64,000 bases of DNA from Photobacterium leiognathi (GTDB taxonomy: Bacteria > Pseudomonadota > Gammaproteobacteria > Enterobacterales > Vibrionaceae): the NCBI RefSeq assembly GCF_030685535.1, contig NZ_CP131599.1, positions 744,001-808,000 of the forward strand, in the 5' to 3' direction. Below, piece after piece: positions 25,859 through 35,134 of the stretch. Made by a program: the position numbers and the translations under genes. The notes under the pieces were generated by a model that had not been told where the DNA came from, searched no databases, and saw only the letters and a list, made by a program, of their open reading frames with translations. Position 1 is the first letter of the stretch. Each line of letters begins with the position of its first letter.

Positions 25859-26195
25859 TATTTTGATTTTAGTCACAAATATTATATGTGTGATTTAGTT
25901 CTAACTTTATTTCTATTCTTTTCAATCTACTTATTATAATTATTACCTACATCATCAATTACTATTTAAAGGTGATTAAATACAAATGCATTATTTGTAT
26001 TTGGTATCTAAATATAATCGAAAACCAATATCACTTTGTTTTATAAAATATTCTGGGTTTTTATAAGTGAAAATCATACTTTAAAAGCTGTGATCCATGA
26101 CATTATTTTATTTCTTATGATACTTGTTTAACTAAAGATTAGATCTTAACGTTAATAAAGGTAATAAATTATTACATTTACCTGTAAGGAAGCAG
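25859..26195. other. Gene-free AT-rich stretch upstream of the EAL gene
   Basis: About 340 bases of very AT-rich DNA. Nothing is recognised apart from the AAGGA ribosome-binding site at its right end. Confidence 0.45.
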
Positions 26196-27818
26196 GTGAG
26201 CGTAATTTTAATAATGGTTCTTAGGATGTTTAAACGCGACAAATTCACAAAGAATATTAATGATATTTTACTAATGCGATTTTCAGGGCAGATAGGCATT
26301 GGTTTAATGTTCTTTATCATACTCGTTGGTTTTGGTTGTACAACCATGGCACCATATTTCGCTGTTAAACAGATCTCCAGTAAAATTCAAGTCGATACGG
26401 ATGAATTAGTACAAACATATATCAAGAATATTGGTGATTATCAGGTTTTTATTAATAATTTAAGTCGCAATTTTGATTTCACTTGCAGCGAGAAAGAGCA
26501 AACTCAACTTAGCCGTATTGCTTACAGTAACTATCTGATCCGTAAAATATCTTTAACGCCCTATGGTCAAAATACTTGTTCTAGCTACTCTGAACAAACA
26601 CATACCCATGATATTAATTCAACGAAGATAAGCAATTATGGCGAAAATATGTCGTTATGGCTTTCTTCAAAAATTGATAGCCTTCAGCGTATATTTGAAG
26701 TGCATTGGAAAGGCGATAAAGGTGAATTAATTGTTTCTTTAGAGCCGATAGTTGAAGAGATTTTAAGAAATAAATACTGTGATGATTGCGTCCTAACGTC
26801 CGTATCGATGAATGAAGAAGTAGAAAATTTCTCTTGGCAAGGAGATATTAAACTTTATTCTAAAGAACCGATTTACTATGTTTCATTACCTAATGGTTTG
26901 CGGCTTTCTAGTTATATCAAACCTGAAATTATTGATAAAACAGCTCAAGAATTACGAATGCCCTTATTCTTAATAGGGTGTTCAATCGCGGCATTTCTTA
27001 TCTTATTACGTCGCTCTTTAATTCGTCGTCGATTATCTTTACATGCATTAGTACAGCGAGGGATCACTAAACGTGAATTTATCCCGTATTATCAACCGAT
27101 CGTTAATGTTAAAACGAATGAGCTTTATGGTTGTGAGGTTTTAGCGCGGTGGAAGAAAAAAGGGGCTGGGCTTATTTCTCCAATGGAATTTATTCCTTAT
27201 GTTGAAAAAAGTGGGCAAATTATTCCAATTACTAATCTGCTAATAGAGAAGACCATAAAAGATCTAAGTATCATTAATTGGCAATTAACCAATCGTGTTA
27301 TCAGTATTAATTTAGTTCCTCAGCAACTCGAAAATCTAGAATTAATGAACAGCTCTTTACAGCTATTTAGTAAGTCAAAAATATCAGTAAAGCAGGTTGC
27401 GTTTGAAATTACTGAGCGTAAGCAGTTTGAAAACTTAGCCATTGCCTCTGAAGTGATTGCATACCTTAAATCGCAAGGCATCGACATTAAACTCGATGAT
27501 GCAGGAACTGGCTATGGTGGTTTTAGTTACATTCAAGAGCTTAATTTGCGCAGTTTAAAAATCGATAAGATGTTTGTAGAAAATATTGGAACAACGGATA
27601 TCAAACTGTCACTACTCGATTCGATAATCGCTTTCGGTAAGCAAGCTGGAATGGAGATGATTGCTGAAGGGGTAGAAACAAAAGAGCAATCATTATATCT
27701 GTTAGAGCGTGATGTTTATCTGCAGCAAGGCTATTACTTTGGAATGCCGATGGATGCTGAAGAGTTTTCTTTGTATAACCAAGAAATTCAAAAACGACAC
27801 AGTATCATTCTTGGATAG
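26196..27818 (+). CDS. CSS-domain/EAL cyclic-di-GMP phosphodiesterase
   Basis: The 540-residue protein has a first transmembrane helix (about 31-52), a periplasmic domain with the CSS motif (NTCSSY near 126-131), a second helix (about 253-270) and a cytoplasmic EAL domain (about 288-535). The EAL signature reads EVL, but the catalytic set appears complete: Asn in SINLV, Glu in EITER, the two Asp in LDDAGTGYGG, Lys in LKIDK, Glu in AEGVET and Gln in QGYYFG. It should hydrolyse c-di-GMP. In E. coli PdeC-type enzymes, the CSS cysteines sense periplasmic redox state. The start is GTG at 26196, supported by AAGGA six bases upstream. Confidence 0.9.
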   Translation: MSVILIMVLRMFKRDKFTKNINDILLMRFSGQIGIGLMFFIILVGFGCTTMAPYFAVKQISSKIQVDTDELVQTYIKNIGDYQVFINNLSRNFDFTCSEKEQTQLSRIAYSNYLIRKISLTPYGQNTCSSYSEQTHTHDINSTKISNYGENMSLWLSSKIDSLQRIFEVHWKGDKGELIVSLEPIVEEILRNKYCDDCVLTSVSMNEEVENFSWQGDIKLYSKEPIYYVSLPNGLRLSSYIKPEIIDKTAQELRMPLFLIGCSIAAFLILLRRSLIRRRLSLHALVQRGITKREFIPYYQPIVNVKTNELYGCEVLARWKKKGAGLISPMEFIPYVEKSGQIIPITNLLIEKTIKDLSIINWQLTNRVISINLVPQQLENLELMNSSLQLFSKSKISVKQVAFEITERKQFENLAIASEVIAYLKSQGIDIKLDDAGTGYGGFSYIQELNLRSLKIDKMFVENIGTTDIKLSLLDSIIAFGKQAGMEMIAEGVETKEQSLYLLERDVYLQQGYYFGMPMDAEEFSLYNQEIQKRHSIILG

Positions 27819-27854
27819 CTTTGGTGATTGAAATAAAAATGATGACTCGATAAA

Positions 27855-27877
27855 AAAGCCGACATTATGTCGGCTTT
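27855..27877 (-). terminator. Bidirectional intrinsic terminator between the EAL gene and nagZ
   Basis: AAAGCCGACA (27855-27864) and TGTCGGCTTT (27868-27877) with a three-base loop; A tract before and T residues after. Confidence 0.88.
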
Positions 27878-27902
27878 ATTGCATCAGTACTTAATTAGTT
27901 GA

Positions 27903-28907
27903 TTATGCGTTTTTCTCTTTCCACTCTTGGGCTAAACGAGAAATCGTAGCTTGTGTCTCTTGCCACATACGCGTGTTGATCAGATCGCTGTACTCACCAG
28001 TCGGTTTTTTCAGTAGAGTTTCTAAAATAGGAACCTGTATTTGAGGTAGGCCATCAAGAGCTTGCACAGCACCTTCACGGTTATTACATAACATTACCAT
28101 GTCACAATCGGCTTCCTGAGCTGCCACAGCACGTTCGCTGTAACTGCCTAATACGTCAGCACCTTTCATATTAAGATCATCAGAGAAGATCACACCTTGG
28201 TAACCAAGCTCTTCACGCAACACCTGTTTTAACCAGTATTCAGAGCCACTTGCAGGTTTTTCATCATAAGCATCAAATACAACGTGTGCTGGCATCATGC
28301 CTTGTAGCAGATTGTTCTCGATAAGATGCTTAAACACTGTCATATCATGTTGTTTGATATTGTCACGAGAATCATAAGGTGTTTCTAAGTGAGAATCTGC
28401 AATCACACCACCGTGACCAGGGAAGTGCTTACCCGTTGCAGCCATGCCTGCTTGTGCCATACCTTGGATAAACTGACTGGCATGGCGGATGATTTCTTGT
28501 GGATTATCAGAAAAAGCACGATCGCCAATGGCTTTACAATCGTAACCAAGATCCAACACTGGGGCGAAACTGATATCAATATCCATAGCTAATAATTCAG
28601 CCGCCATTAACCAACCGCCTTGTTTTGCTAATGCTTCGCCATTTTCAGATGCTGCAAAGGCACGTGCAGGTGGGAGTTGAGTAAAGCCATCACGGAAACG
28701 TTGAACACGACCGCCTTCTTGGTCAACACCGATCAAAAGAGGGCGTTTAGCGGCTTTACGAATGTCTTTTACTAACGCACGAAGTTGCTCTCGGTTGTCA
28801 TAATTACGTGCGAAAAAGATGATCCCACCAACGGTAGGATGTTGAATAATTTCGCGTTCTTCTGCATCAAGTTCGTAACTTGATACATCAAGCATTAAAG
28901 GTCCCAT
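27903..28907 (-). CDS. nagZ: Beta-N-acetylglucosaminidase NagZ
   Basis: The 334-residue protein is a family 3 glycoside hydrolase of the cytosolic NagZ type. [12 protein letters not shown] (near 59-70), KHFPGHG (near 160-166, with the catalytic His loop) and [10 protein letters not shown] (near 241-250, with the nucleophile Asp) are all present. It removes N-acetylglucosamine from anhydromuropeptides during peptidoglycan recycling. GGAG lies eight bases before the ATG. The broken nagA 9 kb away would have handled the phosphorylated sugar from this route. It stands alone. Confidence 0.95.
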   Translation of the reverse strand: MGPLMLDVSSYELDAEEREIIQHPTVGGIIFFARNYDNREQLRALVKDIRKAAKRPLLIGVDQEGGRVQRFRDGFTQLPPARAFAASENGEALAKQGGWLMAAELLAMDIDISFAPVLDLGYDCKAIGDRAFSDNPQEIIRHASQFIQGMAQAGMAATGKHFPGHGGVIADSHLETPYDSRDNIKQHDMTVFKHLIENNLLQGMMPAHVVFDAYDEKPASGSEYWLKQVLREELGYQGVIFSDDLNMKGADVLGSYSERAVAAQEADCDMVMLCNNREGAVQALDGLPQIQVPILETLLKKPTGEYSDLINTRMWQETQATISRLAQEWKEKNA

Positions 28908-29199
28908 GACTGTGCTCCGAGTAACATTAGGTTAGGCGATTAAATTACCATAGTAAATTTTATCCGCAATTCATAATCTACTTTTACTTATTGATATTAC
29001 GGTAATTGTTTAGTGACTGACCGTTATTAACCAATCACTGACATTTTAACCACCAACGCCAAAATCATAGAGTGACGCATAACTTACAATCAATGAAACA
29101 GGATGTAATAACTTTCATTGTATGTGATCTTGGTTGATTAATTTCTCTTAATCTTACGTTACACTTAGCAACATACTGAGTGTTGTTAAGAGTGAAATT

Positions 29200-29697
29200 A
29201 TGTCTGTACTTGTTACGATTGCTATAACTACTGGGATCTTATCTGGGATTTGGGGATGGGTTGCAGTATCGCTCGGCTTGTTGAGTTGGGGAGGATTTCT
29301 AGGCTGTACGACATATTTTGCACTTCAACGTGATGGTATTAAAGGTGTTGGTGTAAGTATCGCAACGAACCTTAGCGGTGTGTTTTGGGCTATGGTGATC
29401 ATTAAACTATCATCAATGGTTAGCCTTGATATTATCGGTTACGTTGTCACTGCTATTGTTGCATTTATGATGTGCGTACAAGCGAAAAAATCGTGGCTAT
29501 CTTTTATTCCCGGTACATTCATTGGTTCATGTGCGACGTTTGCTGCCAATGGAAACTGGCAATTAGTGATACCGTCTTTAGTTGTTGGTGTAATTTTTGG
29601 CTATCTAATGAAAAGCTCTGGTTTATGGCTTCATGCAAAACTGGCTGAAAAAAAAACAGCCGACACTGATTGTGACACTCAACTTATTAAAGATTAA
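29200..29697 (+). CDS. DUF1097 family membrane protein (YcdZ-like)
   Basis: The 165-residue protein has about five to six hydrophobic helices. GIWGWVAVSLGLLSWGGFLGCTTYFA near the N-terminus and FIPGTFIGSCATFA near residue 107 are the family pattern of DUF1097 proteins such as E. coli YcdZ. No function is established. AAGAG precedes the ATG. The terminator at 29713 lies 16 bases beyond the stop. Confidence 0.85.
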   Translation: MSVLVTIAITTGILSGIWGWVAVSLGLLSWGGFLGCTTYFALQRDGIKGVGVSIATNLSGVFWAMVIIKLSSMVSLDIIGYVVTAIVAFMMCVQAKKSWLSFIPGTFIGSCATFAANGNWQLVIPSLVVGVIFGYLMKSSGLWLHAKLAEKKTADTDCDTQLIKD

Positions 29698-29712
29698 GAC
29701 CATCTGAATTTG

Positions 29713-29754
29713 AAAAAGCCGCTGCTGTGAATCGATCACACCAGCGGCTTTTTT
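29713..29754 (+). terminator. Bidirectional intrinsic terminator
   Basis: AAAAAGCCGCTG (29713-29724) and its complement (29742-29753) form a 12-base stem with an inner smaller hairpin around ATCGAT, followed by T residues. The neighbouring genes converge on it. Confidence 0.88.
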
Positions 29755-29771
29755 GTTTATGTGATAGTAGT

Positions 29772-30710
29772 CTAGCCGTGGCTAGGAACAAAGATACCGT
29801 TTATATCAGCGCAGAGTTTCTTTAATGCAGGACGATGCTGATCTTTAGGCGCTAATACACAAACACGTAATCCTTCTGCTAGTAGTGCTTCTACTCGCTC
29901 AACAAGCTCGGTGTATTGATAGCTTTCTCGGTCTGCATCGCGGCGGCATAGATCAACGAAAATGTCATTTTTATCTTGAGGATAAAGAACAAATTCAGAC
30001 TGTTGCATTAAACGTAATGCTTTGATTGTTAGTAATTCAGGATCATTACCTGTTTCAATTAAATACAAGTTAGCACCTGTATCTTCATGCTTTTCTAATA
30101 ACTCAGTAAAGATTTGTTCTAGTTGTTCAGTTGTTGTTGCCTCTTCAACGGCAGGAGAGCGGAAGAAATGCTCCCAAAACTTACGACGCTCATCAACGGT
30201 TTTATAGTATTGCTTAATACGACCACGTTGCTGACCTGAAAAACTCGCCAATAAGCTGAGATTTTGTGGCAGTTGTGTTTCAAGTTGTTCACGAATATAG
30301 CGAACAAGAACTGGAGATGCGCCGCCACTTGAAATTGCTACCTGAATTGGTGAGCGATCAATCATCGATGGGGTAATGAAATCACAAAAATCAGGATCAT
30401 CAACGACGTTCGTCCAAATTTGTAATGCATTAGCGTCATGGTAAACCTGATGGTTAAGGGCTTTAACATCTGTTGTAGCCCAAACCTGATCAAAACCTGT
30501 AATTTGCGATTTATCGTATTCCGCTTGGATGTAAGTAAACTGCCCTTCATTTAATAATGTAGCAAGGTGAGGGTGTAACTCAGGTGATATAAGGGTGATA
30601 TTGGCGCTCGCTTTTAAAAGTAAATCAACCTTACGGCAAGCGACTTCGCCACCACCGACAACAAGCACTTTTTTTTGTGTTAATTTTAAAAATACTGGGA
30701 AAAAATCCAT
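29772..30710 (-). CDS. Siroheme synthase-like precorrin-2 dehydrogenase/ferrochelatase
   Basis: The 312-residue protein has the Met8/CysG-B domain in residues 1 to about 210: FPVFLKL, the NAD-binding VVGGGEVACRKV, a TNVVDDPDFCDF segment and SSGGASPVLVR. It should oxidise precorrin-2 to sirohydrochlorin and insert iron for siroheme. The last 100 residues look like the start of the CysG methyltransferase domain (DPELLTIKALRLMQQSE, RRDADR) but the SAM-binding GxGPGD has become ETGND, and the rest of that domain is missing. So methylation must come from another enzyme. No sulfite or nitrite reductase genes adjoin it. Confidence 0.85.
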   Translation of the reverse strand: MDFFPVFLKLTQKKVLVVGGGEVACRKVDLLLKASANITLISPELHPHLATLLNEGQFTYIQAEYDKSQITGFDQVWATTDVKALNHQVYHDANALQIWTNVVDDPDFCDFITPSMIDRSPIQVAISSGGASPVLVRYIREQLETQLPQNLSLLASFSGQQRGRIKQYYKTVDERRKFWEHFFRSPAVEEATTTEQLEQIFTELLEKHEDTGANLYLIETGNDPELLTIKALRLMQQSEFVLYPQDKNDIFVDLCRRDADRESYQYTELVERVEALLAEGLRVCVLAPKDQHRPALKKLCADINGIFVPSHG

Positions 30711-30841
30711 TTTATTAAATCCGATAGACGAGCATAGATTACTGTAAGCATTAAGAAATCATTGTTAACAAAGCATTACGTGATTAAACGTGTATTAGAA
30801 CTAGTATCATGAAATTGTACTTGCCAGCAAGCACATAACGT

Positions 30842-31960
30842 TTAGCTGTTGTATTTATACCGCTTTGTTAGATTGCGACGCCAAATCATTATGATTAAAC
30901 CTGAAAAAAGCCAATTGAGTGATATATTTCCTCCACTACGATATGTGTTTTTTATAATTTCCTCATTGTTATCAGGAATATCTTTTGCCACAGAAAAAGG
31001 GTCTGTATCTAAAGTTGGTCGAAGTGAATTATCATCTAGCGAGAAAGATGGTTTTTTTCCATGTAAACGTATTTGTTGTTCAATCCATTCGCGGTGTGTA
31101 GAGACTTGAGTGTATTGCCCTGTGAGTTGATTGTATTGATTTTCGCTTTCATTAATTCTTATTGAGCATCTTTGACCATTGCTGGTTAAACCAATTAATC
31201 GAATGCCTTTATCACTGTCCATAATGTTGGATTTATTTTGCCAAATCAGTGGTCCTCCAGAATCACCACGACATACATCTTTAATTAAACCATTAATATT
31301 TGAATCTGCACAAACCATCTGATCATCATTAAGTATTAGACCGTTGCATTGGTTATCAGGAACACCTGCGAGCGTGATGACTTGTAATGTTGTTGGTGAG
31401 TTGAATTCAAGAGTATCTCCCCAACCAGAGGCTATGACCGTTGCTGGAGAGTTGCCATAAGTAATCCAAGAGCTCTCAAATTCAATATCAGCTAAATATT
31501 GTTCTTCGATAGTCGCAATTTTAATTGGTTGAGCAACTTCATAAAGAGATCTTTCAACACGTAATAGTGTAATGTCGTTAAGGAAATAATCTTCGTTGTA
31601 ATCAGGATGGGGAATGATTTGCTTAATTTTAAATTGATACTTTTGGTCAAGATCACTGAAGTCACCGTCTTTGATTAAGCTTGTACCAGCGATAGCAATT
31701 TCATCAATATCAATAGGGTTACAATGTGCAGCTGTAAGTAACCAAAATTCACTTATAACCACGGCGCCACAGCTGATACTATCGTAAGAATTTTGTTTTA
31801 TTGCTGCTTGCCACGGTAATAGTAGTGGGGCGTACAATGTTGCATCTGTTCCATTGATTGCTTTGGTTATAGGTTGAGAATTTGTACTTGAATAAGTATA
31901 AGGATTGATAAATAAGAAAAACGATAAAAATATGTATCCCACCCAAAGATGATACTTCAT
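30842..31960 (-). CDS. Secreted trypsin-like serine protease with GlyGly-CTERM tail
   Basis: The 372-residue protein has a signal peptide (1 to about 25) and an S1 protease domain. The triad is clear: His79 in LTAAHC, Asp129 in NDITLL, Ser234 in GDSGGP. Asp228 in KDVCRGDSGG predicts trypsin-like cleavage after Arg or Lys. After a linker rich in Asp, Ser and Asn comes SGG (342-344), one helix (347-360) and RR, which is the GlyGly-CTERM signal cut by rhombosortase in Vibrio and relatives. It is therefore likely exported by type II secretion and processed at the surface. GGAG lies six bases before the ATG. Confidence 0.9.
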   Translation of the reverse strand: MKYHLWVGYIFLSFFLFINPYTYSSTNSQPITKAINGTDATLYAPLLLPWQAAIKQNSYDSISCGAVVISEFWLLTAAHCNPIDIDEIAIAGTSLIKDGDFSDLDQKYQFKIKQIIPHPDYNEDYFLNDITLLRVERSLYEVAQPIKIATIEEQYLADIEFESSWITYGNSPATVIASGWGDTLEFNSPTTLQVITLAGVPDNQCNGLILNDDQMVCADSNINGLIKDVCRGDSGGPLIWQNKSNIMDSDKGIRLIGLTSNGQRCSIRINESENQYNQLTGQYTQVSTHREWIEQQIRLHGKKPSFSLDDNSLRPTLDTDPFSVAKDIPDNNEEIIKNTYRSGGNISLNWLFSGLIIMIWRRNLTKRYKYNS

Positions 31961-32152
31961 ATGCAGCTCCGCCTTGAACTGATTGTTTCTTTAAGCGTAG
32001 CTTTGCGTGTCAATAAAATGACGTCATGCGTTTTAGATCTCAAAAAAGTGAATGCTTATTGATTTTGATACTTGAAAATGCATGGTCGATTACAGATTCA
32101 GTGTTCATAAGCCTTTAAAATGCCAATAATTTTATTATTTAATGGATGCGAT

Positions 32153-32989
32153 ATGTTTAAGTCATGTATTGGTTTTGGGGTTGCTGGCAATTTTGCGGGT
32201 CATCTTGAACAAGCTGGGGAAGCGGCTGATTTCTTAAAGGTTGAAGTAAAAGAAGCGGTTCAACCCAAAGCGATTTTCCCTTTTTATTTGTCTTCTAATG
32301 TCGATTCATTTCTAACGGTGTATCCATTATCGTCAACGAATATTACGCCACCCAATGATGCTGATAATCTGCAAATTGAACCAGAAGTGGCGTTGATTTG
32401 TGACATCGAATATACACCATCTAGTGATGGTAATATTGAAGTTGCAGCGTTAACTCCACGTCAATTTGCTGCTTATAACGATTGTTCTATTCGTAAGCCT
32501 AACGCCAATAAGATCAGTGAGAAAAAGAACTGGGGCGCGAATAGTAAAGGGATCTCTAACACCTTGATTGATATTGATACGTTTGAGCAAGGTGGTATTT
32601 TAGATCGTTATCGCATTGCCAGCTTCCATCAACATAACGGTCAGTTACACACTTATGGTGAAGATAGCCCTGTCATTGGTTATAGCTACTTCCATCAGAA
32701 ATTGCTTGATTGGGTTATTGAGCGTATGAACTGTCAGCAAGATGTAGGTCCGACAGAAAACATTAAAGCATTGCTTAATATTACTGATCATCCTAAACAA
32801 GCCATTATCAGTATTGGTGCTACACGCTACACACCTTATGGCGAAACGCATTTCTTGCAATCTGGTGATACCAGCATCGTTGTAGTATATGACGGTACGC
32901 TATATAACCATGATGATATTGTTAGCATGGCTGAAAACAATGATTGGCAAAGTGATGGCTTGTCTGTGCTAGTACAGACCGTTGATTAA
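32153..32989 (+). CDS. DUF5718 family protein
   Basis: The 278-residue protein starts MFKSCIGFGVAGNFAGHLEQAGEA, a pattern I associate with the DUF5718 family, whose function is not established. It contains many acidic residues, a conserved-looking HxHxG region (SFHQHNG near 161-167) and GATRYTPYGETHFLQSGD near 222-239. These are reminiscent of fumarylacetoacetate-hydrolase-like folds with metal-binding Glu and His, but this is only a resemblance. ATG at 32153 is chosen over an in-frame start at 32120. No signal peptide is present. It is followed 47 bases later by a sulfurtransferase gene, probably in one operon. Confidence 0.7.
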   Translation: MFKSCIGFGVAGNFAGHLEQAGEAADFLKVEVKEAVQPKAIFPFYLSSNVDSFLTVYPLSSTNITPPNDADNLQIEPEVALICDIEYTPSSDGNIEVAALTPRQFAAYNDCSIRKPNANKISEKKNWGANSKGISNTLIDIDTFEQGGILDRYRIASFHQHNGQLHTYGEDSPVIGYSYFHQKLLDWVIERMNCQQDVGPTENIKALLNITDHPKQAIISIGATRYTPYGETHFLQSGDTSIVVVYDGTLYNHDDIVSMAENNDWQSDGLSVLVQTVD

Positions 32990-33036
32990 GTAGTAAAATA
33001 AACAAGTTAGTTATTTAAACAGAATAAGGATCAGCA

Positions 33037-33912
33037 ATGTCGTTACCCAATCAGCATGAAGATTTAGTCTCGGTACAATGGTTACACCAAGCATTAGAAA
33101 ATCAAGCCAATGCGAGTAACACACTGCAAGATCTTGTGGTATTAGATGCTAGCTCGTTTATGCCTGGTGTTGATCGTAGTGCAGAGCAAGAGCTTATTGA
33201 TAAGCGTATTCAAGGGGCTCGCTTTTTTGATATTAACGACAAGTTGGCTGAACCCAATACTGATTTACCCCATATGTTGCCATCGGCTGAGCAGTTTGCT
33301 CGTGAAGTTAGCAAGCTAGGGATCAGTAATGATACCCATGTGGTGATTTACGATAGCTTAGGTATGTTTTCATCAGCACGTGGCTGGTGGATGTTTAAAG
33401 CGATGGGTCACAATAAAGTTTCTGTATTGGATGGTGGTCTACCTGCTTGGATTGCTGCTGGATACGACACTGAATCAGGCGAATTGACTACTATTACGCC
33501 ATCAGTCTTTAATGCAGAGCTACAGCCTGAGTGGGTGATTGATGCTGATGGTTTAAATCAGTTATTGGCAGATGATAGTGTTGCTGTGATAGATGCTCGC
33601 CCAAGAGCGCGTTTTCTTGGCTCAGTAAAAGAGCCGCGTGCAGGGATCCGCAGTGGTCATATGCCTAATGCGAAGAACTTGCCTTTTGCAGAATTGCTTA
33701 ATGATGGACATTTTGTTGAATTAGCCGATATTCAAACCAAGTTTGATGGTATTTCTCGCCCCGATCAGCGTTTGATTTTTAGCTGTGGTTCCGGCATCAC
33801 CGCTTGTATTTTAGCGTTGGCTGCACATCGTGTCGGTCGTAACGTACTTACAGTTTATGATGGTTCATGGACTGAATGGGGCGCTAACGAACGTTACCCT
33901 GTTGTGAAGTAG
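33037..33912 (+). CDS. sseA: 3-mercaptopyruvate sulfurtransferase (two-rhodanese protein)
   Basis: The 291-residue protein has two rhodanese domains: an inactive N-terminal one (residues about 8-145, with SLGMFSSARGWWMFKAMGH) and an active C-terminal one (about 160-285). The active loop is CGSGITAC (near 249-256), the CG[S/T]G[V/I]T form of mercaptopyruvate enzymes rather than the CRKGVT form of thiosulfate enzymes. It moves sulfur from 3-mercaptopyruvate to cyanide or thiol acceptors. AAGGA lies nine bases before the ATG. Confidence 0.9.
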   Translation: MSLPNQHEDLVSVQWLHQALENQANASNTLQDLVVLDASSFMPGVDRSAEQELIDKRIQGARFFDINDKLAEPNTDLPHMLPSAEQFAREVSKLGISNDTHVVIYDSLGMFSSARGWWMFKAMGHNKVSVLDGGLPAWIAAGYDTESGELTTITPSVFNAELQPEWVIDADGLNQLLADDSVAVIDARPRARFLGSVKEPRAGIRSGHMPNAKNLPFAELLNDGHFVELADIQTKFDGISRPDQRLIFSCGSGITACILALAAHRVGRNVLTVYDGSWTEWGANERYPVVK

Positions 33913-33928
33913 TTTTTCTATCAATATA

Positions 33929-33975
33929 AAAAGGCGAACAGTTGACTGAATGTCATTGCTGTTCGCCTTTTATTT
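33929..33975 (+). terminator. Bidirectional intrinsic terminator between sseA and pstS
   Basis: AAGGCGAACAG with flanking A residues (33929-33941) pairs with CTGTTCGCCTTTT-type arm (33959-33971) around a 17-base loop. Confidence 0.85.
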
Positions 33976-34000
33976 TGTCAGTTAGTGACTCGCTGCGTTG

Positions 34001-34831
34001 TTATGCTTTCTCATCAATAGAGACATAACCTTTATCACGAATTATGGTTTGTGCTTGATTTGATAAAACAAACTTAATGAATTGCTGCGCATCTTTATCT
34101 AGTTTGCTTTCTTTGAACATCAACAGGAATGGGCGTGCAATTTTGTATTCACCTGACTCAACTTTTGCAATGGTTGGGAAAACATTATCGTAAGAAACCG
34201 CTTTAACAGAATCATCAACAGATCCCAGTGATACATAGCCAATCGCATGTTTATTACGAGAAACTAAGCTTTTCACCATGCCATTAGTGCTAACCACTAA
34301 AACACGTGGGCTAATGTCTGAAACGGTAAATTCAGAAACTTTCTTGGTTAACCCCATAAAGTGTTCAAACGAAAAGCGGGAGCCTGAGGCATTTTCACGG
34401 CTAACGACAGCCATGTCTAAATCGATACCGTTAATTGATTTCCAGTTAGTGATCTTACCTTGGTAAATATCCATCACTTGCTGATGAGTTAAGTTCGATA
34501 CAGGGTTATCTTTATTTACTACTAGCGCGATACCATCATGAGCAATGGTCACTGTTTTGTAATCACCTTCAAGCTCAGTCGGTTCAATAATACGAGAGCT
34601 CATGCCAATTTCAGCCGCACCTTGCTTTACAGCAGTGATGCCTGCAGTAGAGCCTGTACCTTGGATCGCTATCGTGGTGTTTTTGTGGGTTAGTGAATAG
34701 GTATCAGCCAATACATCCATAATGTGACTAACTGAAGTCGATCCTGCAACAGTAACTGTTTCTTTGGCTTGTACAGTTGCTGAAGTGACACATAGCCCTA
34801 ATGTCAGCAGACTAATTATTGTTTTAAGCAT
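34001..34831 (-). CDS. pstS: Phosphate ABC transporter substrate-binding protein (PstS family)
   Basis: The 276-residue protein has a signal peptide cut near VQA-KE (residue 22). The mature part shows phosphate-binding loops: VAGSTSVSHIM near 28-38, GTGSTAGI near 57-64 and SRENASGSRFSFEH near 141-154. It would bind inorganic phosphate in the periplasm. It stands alone, without pstCAB, as often seen for accessory PstS proteins in Vibrionaceae. GGAG precedes the ATG with good spacing. A possible Pho box lies 50-70 bases upstream. Confidence 0.85.
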   Translation of the reverse strand: MLKTIISLLTLGLCVTSATVQAKETVTVAGSTSVSHIMDVLADTYSLTHKNTTIAIQGTGSTAGITAVKQGAAEIGMSSRIIEPTELEGDYKTVTIAHDGIALVVNKDNPVSNLTHQQVMDIYQGKITNWKSINGIDLDMAVVSRENASGSRFSFEHFMGLTKKVSEFTVSDISPRVLVVSTNGMVKSLVSRNKHAIGYVSLGSVDDSVKAVSYDNVFPTIAKVESGEYKIARPFLLMFKESKLDKDAQQFIKFVLSNQAQTIIRDKGYVSIDEKA

Positions 34832-34881
34832 TTTTTACTCCATGAGCTTAATTATTTCGCGCTGTATCTTATTTCAAAAGT

Positions 34882-34899
34882 GTGACAATCTTGTGAATA
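34882..34899 (-). promoter_or_regulatory. Possible Pho box upstream of pstS
   Basis: On the minus strand TATTCAC-AAGA-TTGTCAC has the 7-4-7 layout of PhoB sites; the second repeat matches CTGTCAC in six of seven bases, the first poorly. Control by phosphate starvation is inferred from this and from the gene's role. Confidence 0.35.
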
Positions 34900-35134
34900 A
34901 GACACAGAATCAAAAGTGATTTAAAGTCAAAATTAAGCTAGGAATAGCCACTAAAAAACGTTAAGTATATGAATCTATATAGCCAATAACTGAGTGATTA
35001 CAAGATAAAATTTTGAATCAACTTGTTACAGTGATAAAGTCGTTTTATAGATATAACATTAAAAGTAGAGCAGTGCTCTTAGTGATATAGACGCAGTTAA
35101 AGCGTAAGCAGGATATATAAACAAGGTTGGTTTT
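34900..35134. other. Intergenic region between pstS and ravA
   Basis: The whole gap between the two divergent genes is 303 bases. Besides the possible Pho box it holds AT-rich promoter DNA for ravA. No gene was seen. Confidence 0.4.

Noticed and set aside
32120..32152. N-terminal extension of the DUF5718 gene
   Set aside because: Extra residues are not like the family start, which begins at MFKSCIGFGVAGNF.
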